Shown here piece after piece: positions 7,346-14,296 of a DNA stretch of 14,296 bases. The DNA comes from an uncultured Lachnospiraceae bacterium (GTDB lineage Bacteria > Bacillota > Clostridia > Lachnospirales > Lachnospiraceae): contig CAJUMM010000069.1 in the NCBI GenBank assembly GCA_910586955.1, positions 1-14,296 of the forward strand, written 5' to 3'. The notes under the pieces were generated by a model. The model did no database searches. It saw only the letters and a program-made list of their open reading frames with translations, and was not told where the DNA came from. The stretch's first letter is position 1. Every line of letters starts with the position of its first letter. Position numbers and translations under genes: made by a program.

Positions 7346-7346
7346 T

Positions 7347-8444
7347 ATGAGTGAACGGAACATTGCTGTTATACACATGAGCGCAGGCGGGCTCATGGAA
7401 CAAAAAGAAGGGCAGGACGCCGCTTCCCTTGCCCGGTACTACAGCGAAAACGGAGCGGAGGAGATTCTGGTCTTCGATCACTCCCAGGAGGATGAGGAGC
7501 ACGAAGCCTCCTTAAGCCTTCTAAAAGAAATCTGCAGGGCCTCGGAGGTCCCGGTAAAGGCCGGCGGACATATTCTCCGGCTGGAAGATGTGAAAAAGCT
7601 TCTCTACGCAGGCTGCAGCAAGGCAATCTTAAACTATGCCAAGCAGAGCAATATCGATCTCACGGAGGAAGCCTCCAAACGCTTCGGGAAAGAGCGGATC
7701 GCCGCATCCGTGGACAGCTCCGATGTGGTAAGCGCACCGGCGGATCTGGTGGAAACTTTTGTAAGCGAAATTATCTATATGGATGATCTGGGTCCCTTCC
7801 GGGAACAGCTTCCCTCCCTTGACTGCAATATGGACTGGGGAGAGTTTAAGCTGGGTCCCGACGGCCTGGTTCCCGTGGTGGTCCAGGACTGTCGTACCGA
7901 CGAGGTGCTTATGGTGGCCTACATGAATGAGGAAGCTTTTGCAAAGACCATTGAGACAGGCAAAATGACTTACTACAGCCGCAGCCGCCAGGAACTCTGG
8001 GTCAAGGGAATGACCAGCGGCCATTTCCAGTATGTAAAAGAGCTCCGGGTGGACTGCGACTGTGATACCATCCTGGCACGGGTGTCCCAGACAGGGGCCG
8101 CCTGCCATACGGGAAACCACTCCTGCTTTTTCCAGGAGATTGCCGGAAATGGTTACAAAACCGCCAATCCCCTGAAAGTTTTTGAGAATGTCTACCAGGT
8201 GATTCTGGACCGGAAGGAGCACCCAAAGGAGGGTTCCTACACCAACTACCTTTTCGACAAGGGAATCGACAAGATCCTGAAAAAGATCGGGGAGGAAGCC
8301 ACAGAGCTGGTGATTGCAGCCAAAAACCCGGATCCGGAAGAGATCAAGTATGAACTCTCTGATTTCCTGTACCACGCCATGGTGCTGATGGCGGAGCGGG
8401 GAGTCACCTGGGAGGATGTGACCCGGGAGCTTGCCAACCGGTAG
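7347..8444 (+). CDS. hisIE: HisIE (PR-AMP cyclohydrolase / PR-ATP pyrophosphatase) with an N-terminal HisF-like half-barrel domain
   Basis: Protein of 365 residues, against about 200-210 for ordinary HisIE. Residues 1 to about 150 resemble the N-terminal half of the HisF/HisA barrel. A first strand (RNIAVIHM) and LARYYSENGAEEILVFD are followed by VPVKAGGHILRLEDVKKLLYAGCSKAILN and then EEASKRFGKERIAASVD. In HisF the first strand holds the catalytic Asp of CLDVKDG; here that position is H10, so cyclase activity is unlikely. N96 and D123 match the HisF Asn of SINT and the second catalytic Asp of AIDAK. Residues 161-265 are HisI (SRSRQELWVKGMTSGHFQYV, DCDCDTIL, CHTGNHSCF). Residues 276-365 are HisE (KEGSYTNYLFDKGIDKILKKIGEEATEL, ELSDFLYH). 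The two enzymatic domains look complete and would catalyse steps 2 and 3. The role of the half-barrel is unknown. Confidence 0.93.
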   Translation: MSERNIAVIHMSAGGLMEQKEGQDAASLARYYSENGAEEILVFDHSQEDEEHEASLSLLKEICRASEVPVKAGGHILRLEDVKKLLYAGCSKAILNYAKQSNIDLTEEASKRFGKERIAASVDSSDVVSAPADLVETFVSEIIYMDDLGPFREQLPSLDCNMDWGEFKLGPDGLVPVVVQDCRTDEVLMVAYMNEEAFAKTIETGKMTYYSRSRQELWVKGMTSGHFQYVKELRVDCDCDTILARVSQTGAACHTGNHSCFFQEIAGNGYKTANPLKVFENVYQVILDRKEHPKEGSYTNYLFDKGIDKILKKIGEEATELVIAAKNPDPEEIKYELSDFLYHAMVLMAERGVTWEDVTRELANR

Positions 8445-8458
8445 ACGTCTCATATTTT
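8431..8458 (+). promoter_or_regulatory. Weak candidate promoter for the small membrane protein and downstream genes
   Basis: TTGCCA (8431-8436) and TATTTT (8453-8458) are 16 bases apart, matching five of six and four of six consensus bases. Transcription would begin near 8465, leaving about 40 bases before the ATG at 8506. No terminator hairpin is visible between hisIE and that gene, so read-through from the his operon is equally possible. Confidence 0.25.
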
Positions 8459-8505
8459 GCCTCCTTCCCTCATAAATTTAGACAAGAACACAAAAGGGAG
8501 GGCTT

Positions 8506-8808
8506 ATGGCAAAAACACAGAACCGGGGAGGAGAGTACCGCCGGATGCTGCTGGAACAGCAAGGAAGCCGGGGAAATGCCCCGGACACGGGAGAGTCCGG
8601 AGGGTTCTTCCGCATCCGCTTCTATATCTGTCTCTGCCTCTTCGTCTGCTATCTGATTCTGGACTATACGAAAGCCTCTGTCTATACCCTGGACAGCGGC
8701 CGGATTTATGCGGAAATCACCCGGGATGTGGCATCAGAGCTGAACCTGGAAGAAACTCTTGCCAAAGTAATGGATTCCGTCTGGGTGTCGGAAGACGAGG
8801 AACCATAG
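8506..8808 (+). CDS. Small single-pass membrane protein of unknown function
   Basis: I do not recognise this 100-residue protein. A basic, polar N-terminal part (residues 1-35) precedes one strongly hydrophobic stretch at about 37-53 (RFYICLCLFVCYLILDY). A mostly acidic tail of about 45 residues ends in EDEEP. The charge pattern predicts the N terminus inside and the tail outside the membrane. AAGGGAGGG just before the ATG is a strong ribosome site, and the base composition and codon use match the neighbours, so the gene is probably real. It begins 61 bases after hisIE and is followed 16 bases later by the HAD phosphatase gene, with which it is likely co-transcribed. No catalytic motif is visible. 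Confidence 0.72.
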   Translation: MAKTQNRGGEYRRMLLEQQGSRGNAPDTGESGGFFRIRFYICLCLFVCYLILDYTKASVYTLDSGRIYAEITRDVASELNLEETLAKVMDSVWVSEDEEP

Positions 8809-8824
8809 AGAGAAAGGAAGGATT

Positions 8825-9508
8825 ATGTACAGCACGCTGCTTCTGGATGTGGACGGGACCCTGCTGGATTTTGAAAAGAGCCAGGAGAAAGCCCTGGAGC
8901 TTGCCTTTGCCAGCTACGGATACCCGTTGACAGAATCCACGGTCCGCCTTTACAATCAAATTAACCACGGCCTCTGGAAACAGTATGAGCGGGGGGAGAT
9001 TACCCGGGAAACCGTGGTCTACAGCCGCTTTGAACGCCTGTTTAAGGAAACGGGCATTCCGGGAGACGCCGCCGCTTTTGAAGACACCTACCAGGATCTC
9101 CTGGGCTCAGGGGCTTATCTTCTTGAGGGCGCTCTTGACCTGGTACGGTGTCTCCACGAAGCATATACCTTGTATATCATTACCAACGGCGTCACCGATA
9201 CCCAGAGAAGAAGGCTTAGGGACAGCGGCCTGTCTGTCTATATGAAAGATATCTTTATCTCCGGGGAACTGGGGGTGCAGAAACCAAGAAAGGAATACTT
9301 CGATCTCTGTATTGGGAGGATGGATCCGCCTGTAAGCCGGGATTCCATGCTGATCATCGGAGATACCTTAAGCTCCGACATTCTGGGAGGACTTCACGCC
9401 GGCATTGACACCTGCTGGTACAATCCCGGCTTTGCCGTCCCGGATCCCCGGATTCCGGCCACCTTTGAAGTTCACAGCTTTTCGGAGCTTAGACGTCTGT
9501 TATTGTAG
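8825..9508 (+). CDS. HAD-superfamily phosphatase, YjjG-type (noncanonical pyrimidine nucleotidase-like)
   Basis: Cytosolic hydrolase of 227 residues. HAD motif I is LLLDVDGTLLDF, with nucleophile D8 and acid/base D10. Motif II is IITNG (T120), motif III is K153 in GVQKPRKEYFD, and motif IV is IIGDTLSSDILGG (D180, D185). A helical cap lies between motifs I and II. NQINHGLWKQYERGEIT in the cap and GGLHAGIDTCWYN after motif IV closely resemble E. coli YjjG, a nucleoside 5'-monophosphate phosphatase acting on modified pyrimidines. GGAAGG precedes the ATG. A histidinol-phosphate phosphatase is missing from the adjacent his operon, and HAD enzymes can fill that role, but the YjjG-like sequence argues for a nucleotidase. 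Family call is strong; substrate is uncertain. Confidence 0.88.
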   Translation: MYSTLLLDVDGTLLDFEKSQEKALELAFASYGYPLTESTVRLYNQINHGLWKQYERGEITRETVVYSRFERLFKETGIPGDAAAFEDTYQDLLGSGAYLLEGALDLVRCLHEAYTLYIITNGVTDTQRRRLRDSGLSVYMKDIFISGELGVQKPRKEYFDLCIGRMDPPVSRDSMLIIGDTLSSDILGGLHAGIDTCWYNPGFAVPDPRIPATFEVHSFSELRRLLL

Positions 9509-9523
9509 GATAGGATAGAGCAT

Positions 9524-11437
9524 ATGACAAGGATGAACCTGAAAAAACCTCAGATCTGCCTGGCCGCAGCCCTTCTCTGGATTGTACTGTGCATGATTGC
9601 CACTCCTGTGTACACCACCGTCACCTTAAGTTTCCTGGATGACCCCAGCGGGGAGGCTATCACCACCGTCTATGCGGGCCCACGGACAAACGTGGTCCCC
9701 TCCGACGCCAGAAGCCGGGTAGTCAACAGCGCCGTGGCCCGGATTTCCTATCTGGATTTCCAGTTTTTTAACCGCTGTTCCCTGAAACGGATCGATCCGG
9801 TAGATCAATCTTACACGGAAGGACCCTTGACTCTCACAGGAATGACGGTACGCCAAAACGGAATCCTCACCCTCTTCCTGAACGAGGAGGATCTGCGGAG
9901 GTATTTTACGGGAAACGACCAGGTAGAATTTACGTCAGACACCGGCTTTACCTTCCTGGTCACCGGAGACGACCCCCAGCTTATTCCCACCGAGGAGTTC
10001 CGGCGCATGTACGGAAGCTTCCATCTTCCTGTCCTCCTGACCGGCATCCTGTTCTTCGGAGCCGCAGGGGTTTCTTTGCTTGCCCTTTTTTCCTGGTTTT
10101 TCCAGGAGGCAAAGACGGATTCCCCTTTTATAAAAGTGACCGGTTTCCTGTTCCTGGGAAGTATTCTGGCCGCTGTGCTTCTCTGTGCATACACGGGCCT
10201 TCGCAGCCCTTTCTGGCTGAACCCCGACGAGTATGAGGTTAAAGCCGCCGTGGGCTACTATTTCACCGGCCTGATGCCTCCGGATATCCGCAGCGATGCC
10301 ATTGCAGGCAGTTTCTCCGTATACGGGACTTCCCGCCATTTTGAATGGAACCTGTTCTACCTCTACGCCGGGAAGCTGGGACGCTACTTTACAGACCCGG
10401 CCCTGCAGATCCGCCTGCTTGGCCTTCTGCTCTTTGCACTTATGGCCGGTATCATCATCCGGAATATGCGCAGGAACCCGGCCTATCTGTTTCTCCTCCT
10501 TCTGACTCCCCAGGTGTGGTATCTTTTCAGCTATGCCACCTCCGACGGGCTGGACTTCTTTGTAAGCTTCCTGGCAGTCTATGAGCTGATAGAAGAGGAG
10601 AGCATGTTAAACCGCCTTCTTCGGGAACCTTACGCAAGACGGCATCTCTTGTATTACGCCCTCCTGTCTTTGCTTTATGTCCACCTGATGTGGGCCAAGA
10701 TCTCCTTTTACCCCATGCTGGTCTTTCTGTTCCTGATCCTGCTGATCCGGCTTCTCTGCCTGGAGAAGAAGGAGAGAAAAGAAGTATTTTATAAATATCT
10801 CATTCTCCTGGGACTGGCTTTGGGATTGTTCCTGATCCGGTATCTTGTCACCGACTATCCCTATTACGGCCTTCACAAGGCTGACGTTATGGCACAGGTG
10901 ACGGAACTTAGGGCAGAGTACGCCTACAAACCCTCCACCCCCGTCATGGAGCAGGCCGGTTCCCTGCACCTGAAAGGAAAGGGCGTGGCCCTCACAGAGC
11001 TTTTAACCCGGTACGATTTCCACAAGAACCTGTTCCGCACCTTCGCCGGGTTCTTCGGCACTTATACCTTCGGAGAGCGGGACTGGTACTATTTGGTGAT
11101 GGGCATCCTTTATGGAGTGCTTCTGGGCTATACGGCCTTCCGGCTCATAAGGTCCGGTGACAAAAAGCGCATTTTTGAGCTGGCGGCTGCCGGAGGCTGC
11201 GGCCTTCTCCAGTATGGTCTGGTGGTATACCGCTCCTGGACCATGGATTTCCAGCCCCAGGGACGCTATCTCTTTCCCATCCTGTTCTTTGCCGTGTACC
11301 TCATATCCCGGGTTCCCGGCTTCCAGAAGGACAGGCTCCTTAGGGGAATTCTCCTGGGTACCTGCCTTTTGTCCCTGTACGCCTTCCTTCATGTAGGCGT
11401 TCCCAACCTGGTTCCCAGTCAGGTACAGCTGCCTTGA
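9524..11437 (+). CDS. Large polytopic membrane protein, DUF2142 / GT-C glycosyltransferase-like
   Basis: Protein of 637 residues. A transmembrane helix (about 11-29) is followed by a roughly 135-residue segment likely outside the membrane (32-165), then about ten more hydrophobic helices to the C terminus. Between helices 3 and 4 a loop carries WLNPDEYEVKAAVGYY (D235, E236), and a short SDGLDFF follows helix 5. An acidic pair in the first large outer loop of a multi-helix protein recalls GT-C enzymes, which transfer sugars from lipid-phosphate donors, and DUF2142 proteins of surface-polysaccharide loci. No donor-binding motif can be proved, so glycosyl transfer is inference. The weak AGGATAG site precedes the ATG at 9524; M4 is a less likely start. 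No other polysaccharide genes flank it here. Confidence 0.7.
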   Translation: MTRMNLKKPQICLAAALLWIVLCMIATPVYTTVTLSFLDDPSGEAITTVYAGPRTNVVPSDARSRVVNSAVARISYLDFQFFNRCSLKRIDPVDQSYTEGPLTLTGMTVRQNGILTLFLNEEDLRRYFTGNDQVEFTSDTGFTFLVTGDDPQLIPTEEFRRMYGSFHLPVLLTGILFFGAAGVSLLALFSWFFQEAKTDSPFIKVTGFLFLGSILAAVLLCAYTGLRSPFWLNPDEYEVKAAVGYYFTGLMPPDIRSDAIAGSFSVYGTSRHFEWNLFYLYAGKLGRYFTDPALQIRLLGLLLFALMAGIIIRNMRRNPAYLFLLLLTPQVWYLFSYATSDGLDFFVSFLAVYELIEEESMLNRLLREPYARRHLLYYALLSLLYVHLMWAKISFYPMLVFLFLILLIRLLCLEKKERKEVFYKYLILLGLALGLFLIRYLVTDYPYYGLHKADVMAQVTELRAEYAYKPSTPVMEQAGSLHLKGKGVALTELLTRYDFHKNLFRTFAGFFGTYTFGERDWYYLVMGILYGVLLGYTAFRLIRSGDKKRIFELAAAGGCGLLQYGLVVYRSWTMDFQPQGRYLFPILFFAVYLISRVPGFQKDRLLRGILLGTCLLSLYAFLHVGVPNLVPSQVQLP

Positions 11438-11441
11438 CGCC

Positions 11442-11449
11442 AAAGGAGA
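11442..11449 (+). promoter_or_regulatory. Ribosome binding site deciding the glycerate kinase start
   Basis: AAAGGAGA ends 5 bases before the ATG at 11455. The open frame extends upstream to a TTG at 11434 that overlaps the previous gene's stop codon, but that TTG has no such site. The start at 11455 (MSLREDADRV) is therefore chosen. Confidence 0.8.
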
Positions 11450-11454
11450 CGCCT

Positions 11455-12687
11455 ATGAGTTTAAGAGAAGACGCAGACCGGGTTGTCCGGGAATCCATTG
11501 AAAAAGTCCTGCCGGACCGGGCCGTGGCCCAGGCTCTTCGGGAAAAGACCTTCTCCCGGGGCCGGCTTGTAACGGTGGCCGCCGGAAAGGCCGCCTGGCA
11601 GATGGCGAAAGCGGCCCGGGATCTCCTAGGAGACCGGATTGATGCCGGGGTGGTAGTGACCAAATACGGCCATGTAAAAGGAGAGATTCCGTCAATGGCC
11701 TGCCTGGAAGCGGGCCATCCCCTTCCTGATGCCAATTCTTTCTCCGCCACACAAGCAGCCCTGCGCCTGGTGTCGGATCTTAGGGCGGAAGATACGGTTT
11801 TATTCCTTCTCTCCGGAGGCGGAAGCGCCCTCTTTGAAGATCCGCTGATTCCGGGAGAAGAGCTGTGCTCCCTTACCCAGAGGCTTCTGGCCTCGGGAGC
11901 CAGTATTGTGGAGATGAATACCATCCGCAAACGGCTTTCCAAAGTAAAGGGCGGAAAATTTGCGAAGCTTTGTGAACCGGCGCAGGTGTATACCATTGTC
12001 TTAAGCGATATCCTGGGAGATCCTCTGGATATGATCGCCTCGGGCCCTGCCTACCCTGATTCCTCCACCAGCCGGGAGGCCCTGGCCCTGGCGGAAAAAT
12101 ACGGCCTTCCTTTAAGCGACGCTGCCCGGGAGGCCCTTAAAAGAGAAACCCCCAAAACCCTCTCCAATGTGGAGACCCGGGTGACGGGAAGCGTAAAAGA
12201 ACTCTGCCGGGCCGCCGCCTCTTCCTTGAGAGTCCTTGGATACGAACCCTTCATTCTCACGGACCAGCTGAACTGCGAAGCCCGGGAGGCAGGGGCCTTT
12301 CTGGCCTCCGTGGCCAGAAGCCATCAGGGCACCAAAAAAAGCCTGGCCTTCCTGGCCGGAGGAGAGACCGTGGTACACCTGACTGGGAAGGGGAAGGGCG
12401 GGCGGAACCAGGAACTGGCCCTGGCGGCTGCAGAGGGCATCAGCGGCCTGGCCGGGACGGCCCTTTTCAGCTTCGGAAGCGACGGTACCGACGGGCCCAC
12501 GGATGCGGCGGGAGGCTTCTGTGACGGGGACACCCGGGATCTGCTCCTTGGGAAGGGCATGGAGATCTACCAGGTCCTAAGAGACAACGACTCCTACCGG
12601 GCCTTAGAAAAGACCGGAGGGCTTATCTTCACGGGTCCCACGGGAACCAATGTAAATGATCTGGCGGTTGTTCTTATCCGCAGATAG
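11455..12687 (+). CDS. Glycerate 2-kinase, type II (GckA/TtuD, MOFRL-domain family)
   Basis: Cytosolic kinase of 410 residues that phosphorylates D-glycerate, in this family usually at the 2-hydroxyl, feeding it into glycolysis. The N-terminal DUF4147 Rossmann-like domain shows VAAGKAAWQMA (K45), EAGHPLPDANS, LLSGGGSAL (119-126), MNTIRKRLSKVKGGKFA and LSDILGDPLDMIASGP. The C-terminal MOFRL domain shows LAGGETVVHLTGKGKGGRNQ, GSDGTDGPTDAAGG (341-354) and TGPTGTNVNDL. Length and motif order are standard for the family. It starts 17 bases after the membrane-protein gene and ends 18 bases before the radical SAM gene. No glycerate, tartronate or serine-pathway genes are nearby, so the source of its substrate is not indicated. 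Family is certain; 2- versus 3-kinase regiochemistry rests on family knowledge. Confidence 0.93.
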   Translation: MSLREDADRVVRESIEKVLPDRAVAQALREKTFSRGRLVTVAAGKAAWQMAKAARDLLGDRIDAGVVVTKYGHVKGEIPSMACLEAGHPLPDANSFSATQAALRLVSDLRAEDTVLFLLSGGGSALFEDPLIPGEELCSLTQRLLASGASIVEMNTIRKRLSKVKGGKFAKLCEPAQVYTIVLSDILGDPLDMIASGPAYPDSSTSREALALAEKYGLPLSDAAREALKRETPKTLSNVETRVTGSVKELCRAAASSLRVLGYEPFILTDQLNCEAREAGAFLASVARSHQGTKKSLAFLAGGETVVHLTGKGKGGRNQELALAAAEGISGLAGTALFSFGSDGTDGPTDAAGGFCDGDTRDLLLGKGMEIYQVLRDNDSYRALEKTGGLIFTGPTGTNVNDLAVVLIRR

Positions 12688-12705
12688 ACGAAAGGATACC
12701 AGAAC

Positions 12706-14296
12706 ATGAGAAAACTGGCTCTTGATGATACCATTCTCCTGAAAATCGAAAAACCGGCCCGGTATCTGGGCAACGAGATTCACGCCGTGCAAAAGGACAA
12801 GTCCCGGAGCCTGGTCCGTTTCTGCATGTGCTTCCCCGACGTGTACGAGATCGGCATGTCCCACCTGGGCATCCAGATCCTATACGATATGTTCAACCAG
12901 TGGGAGGACGTGTGGTGCGAGCGGGTCTATTCCCCCTGGGGAGACTTGGACGCCCGGATGCGGGAAGGCCATATCCCCCTCTTTGCCCTGGAGTCCCAGG
13001 ATCCCGTCCGGGATTTTGATTTCCTGGGGATTACCCTCCAATATGAGATGTGCTACACCAACGTGCTGCAGATTCTGGACTTAAGCGGGATTCCTCTTCA
13101 GGCTTCTAAGAGATCGGAAACGGATCCCATTGTCATCGGCGGCGGGCCCTGCGCCTACAATCCGGAGCCTCTGGCGGAATTTTTCGATCTCTTCTATATC
13201 GGGGAGGGAGAGACTTCCTACCGGGCTCTTGTGGACGCATATAAGGAAAACCGGGCCCGGGGCAAAAGCCGGAGGGATTTCCTTAAAAAGGCAGCCAAAA
13301 TTCCGGGCATTTACGTCCCGTCACTCTATACCGTGGCTTATTACCCAGACGGGACCTTAAAGTCCATGGAACCGGTAAAGGAAGGCATTCCCCGGAAGGT
13401 GGAAAAGCAGCTGGTCTCCCAAATGGACGGCTCCTATTATCCCAGGAAACCCCTAGTCCCCTTTGTGAAGGTCACCCAGGACCGGGTGGTGCTGGAGATT
13501 CAGAGGGGCTGTATCCGGGGCTGCCGGTTCTGCCAGGCAGGTATGCTGTACCGTCCTACCCGGGAACGGAGCCTTCAAAAGCTTATGGAGTACGCCAGGG
13601 AAATGCTGGAAAGCACCGGCCACGAGGAGATTTCCCTAAGCTCCCTAAGTTCCAGCGACTACTCCCGTCTGCCGGAGCTTATCCGGTCCCTTATGGAATA
13701 CCTGGAGGGAAAATACATCAACATTTCCCTTCCCTCCCTGCGCATTGACGCCTTCTCCCTGGAGGTTATGAGCAAGGTGCAGGATGTGCGCAAAAGCAGC
13801 CTGACCTTTGCCCCTGAAGCCGGTTCCCAGCGCCTCAGAAACGTAATCAACAAAGGGCTTACGGAGGAAGATATCCTAACGGGAGCCGGAAAAGCTTTTG
13901 CAGGCGGATGGACCAAGGTTAAGCTCTATTTCATGCTGGGACTTCCCACGGAAACCCTGGAAGACCAGAAAGCCATCGCCCACCTGGCGGAGAAAATCGC
14001 CAGACGTTACTACGAGATCCCCAAAGACCAGAGAAAGGGGAAATGCCAGATCACCGTCAGCACCTCCTTTTTCGTTCCCAAGCCTTTCACCCCCTTCCAG
14101 TGGGCTCCTATGTGTACCCGGGAAGAATTTCTTGAGAAGGCCCACAGGGTGAATGAGGAGATACGGGATCAGCAAAACCGCAAGAGCATGAAATACAACT
14201 GGCATGAGGCAGACGTGACGGTCCTGGAAGGAATTTTTGCCAGGGGAGACCGGAAGCTCTCCAAAGTCCTTAAGCGGGCCTATGAGAAGGGCTGTC
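12706..14296 (+). CDS. TIGR03960-type radical SAM protein (3' end cut by window)
   Basis: The frame is open from the ATG at 12706 to the right edge, giving 530 codons plus one base with no stop, so the C terminus lies outside the window. The N-terminal 200 residues look like a cobalamin-binding-like domain (FPDVYEIGMSHLGIQILYD, VIGGGPCAYNPEPLAEFFDLFYIGEGE). The radical SAM cluster motif is C269, C273, C276 in RGCIRGCRFCQAG, followed by SLSSLSSSDYSRLPEL and FAPEAGSQRLRNVINKG. The order of the two domains and the length match the TIGR03960 family. In clostridia such genes typically precede a DUF2344 gene and ribonuclease G near rplU/rpmA; that neighbourhood would be off the right edge. The substrate is not known to me. 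AAAGGA at 12691-12696 is the likely ribosome site. Confidence 0.9.
   Translation, partial: MRKLALDDTILLKIEKPARYLGNEIHAVQKDKSRSLVRFCMCFPDVYEIGMSHLGIQILYDMFNQWEDVWCERVYSPWGDLDARMREGHIPLFALESQDPVRDFDFLGITLQYEMCYTNVLQILDLSGIPLQASKRSETDPIVIGGGPCAYNPEPLAEFFDLFYIGEGETSYRALVDAYKENRARGKSRRDFLKKAAKIPGIYVPSLYTVAYYPDGTLKSMEPVKEGIPRKVEKQLVSQMDGSYYPRKPLVPFVKVTQDRVVLEIQRGCIRGCRFCQAGMLYRPTRERSLQKLMEYAREMLESTGHEEISLSSLSSSDYSRLPELIRSLMEYLEGKYINISLPSLRIDAFSLEVMSKVQDVRKSSLTFAPEAGSQRLRNVINKGLTEEDILTGAGKAFAGGWTKVKLYFMLGLPTETLEDQKAIAHLAEKIARRYYEIPKDQRKGKCQITVSTSFFVPKPFTPFQWAPMCTREEFLEKAHRVNEEIRDQQNRKSMKYNWHEADVTVLEGIFARGDRKLSKVLKRAYEKGC

Noticed and set aside
7245..7346. Upstream in-frame extension of hisIE
   Set aside because: It lies entirely within hisB in another frame and has an unnatural Pro/Trp-rich composition. 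A good ribosome site precedes the ATG at 7347.
8443..9498. Two copies of the palindrome AGACGTCT, at 8443-8450 and 9491-9498, near the ends of hisIE and the HAD gene
   Set aside because: Each is only 8 bases with no loop or T-run. One copy is within coding sequence and the other overlaps a stop codon. Two copies is weak evidence for anything beyond chance.
13630..13660. Short Ser-Leu repeat in the radical SAM protein as a possible sequence repeat or artefact
   Set aside because: SLSSLSSSDY is a normal conserved stretch of this radical SAM family.

Overview
The window is a gene-dense, single-strand stretch (all genes on +) that looks like a chromosome of a clostridial Firmicute, most likely a Lachnospiraceae-type gut anaerobe. 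The grounds are: a RecU-type Holliday junction resolvase (a Firmicutes enzyme), the HisZ plus short-HisG form of ATP phosphoribosyltransferase, strong AAGGAG-type ribosome binding sites, a TIGR03960-type radical SAM gene at the right edge, and moderately high GC with GC-rich third positions. No tRNA, rRNA, CRISPR array, insertion sequence or phage gene is visible. No gap between genes exceeds about 80 bases.

Layout. (1) 1-3698: the 3' end of a PilB/GspE-type ATPase, an RluA-family pseudouridine synthase, a membrane-anchored TPR protein, a small membrane zinc-metallopeptidase-like protein (HELAH motif) and recU. (2) 3682-8444: a histidine biosynthesis operon. It opens with a perfect consensus promoter (TTGACA, 17 bp, TATAAT) whose -35 lies inside the end of recU. 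A 28-bp near-perfect palindrome sits just downstream of the predicted transcription start. The genes are a hisZ-hisG fusion, hisD, hisB and a hisI-hisE fusion that carries an extra N-terminal HisF-like half-barrel. (3) 8506-12687: a small single-pass membrane protein, a YjjG-type HAD phosphatase, a large polytopic membrane protein resembling DUF2142/GT-C proteins, and a glycerate 2-kinase. (4) 12706 to the end: the start of a TIGR03960-type radical SAM protein, cut by the window edge.

How the his genes work together. HisZG would make phosphoribosyl-ATP (step 1). The HisE and HisI domains would carry out steps 2 and 3, HisB the imidazoleglycerol-phosphate dehydration, and HisD the last two oxidations. 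HisA, HisH, HisF, HisC and a histidinol-phosphatase are not in the operon and must be encoded elsewhere if the pathway is complete. The two unusual fusions and the promoter/palindrome arrangement are the most interesting points here. The half-barrel on HisIE has lost the first catalytic Asp of HisF but keeps several other barrel landmarks.
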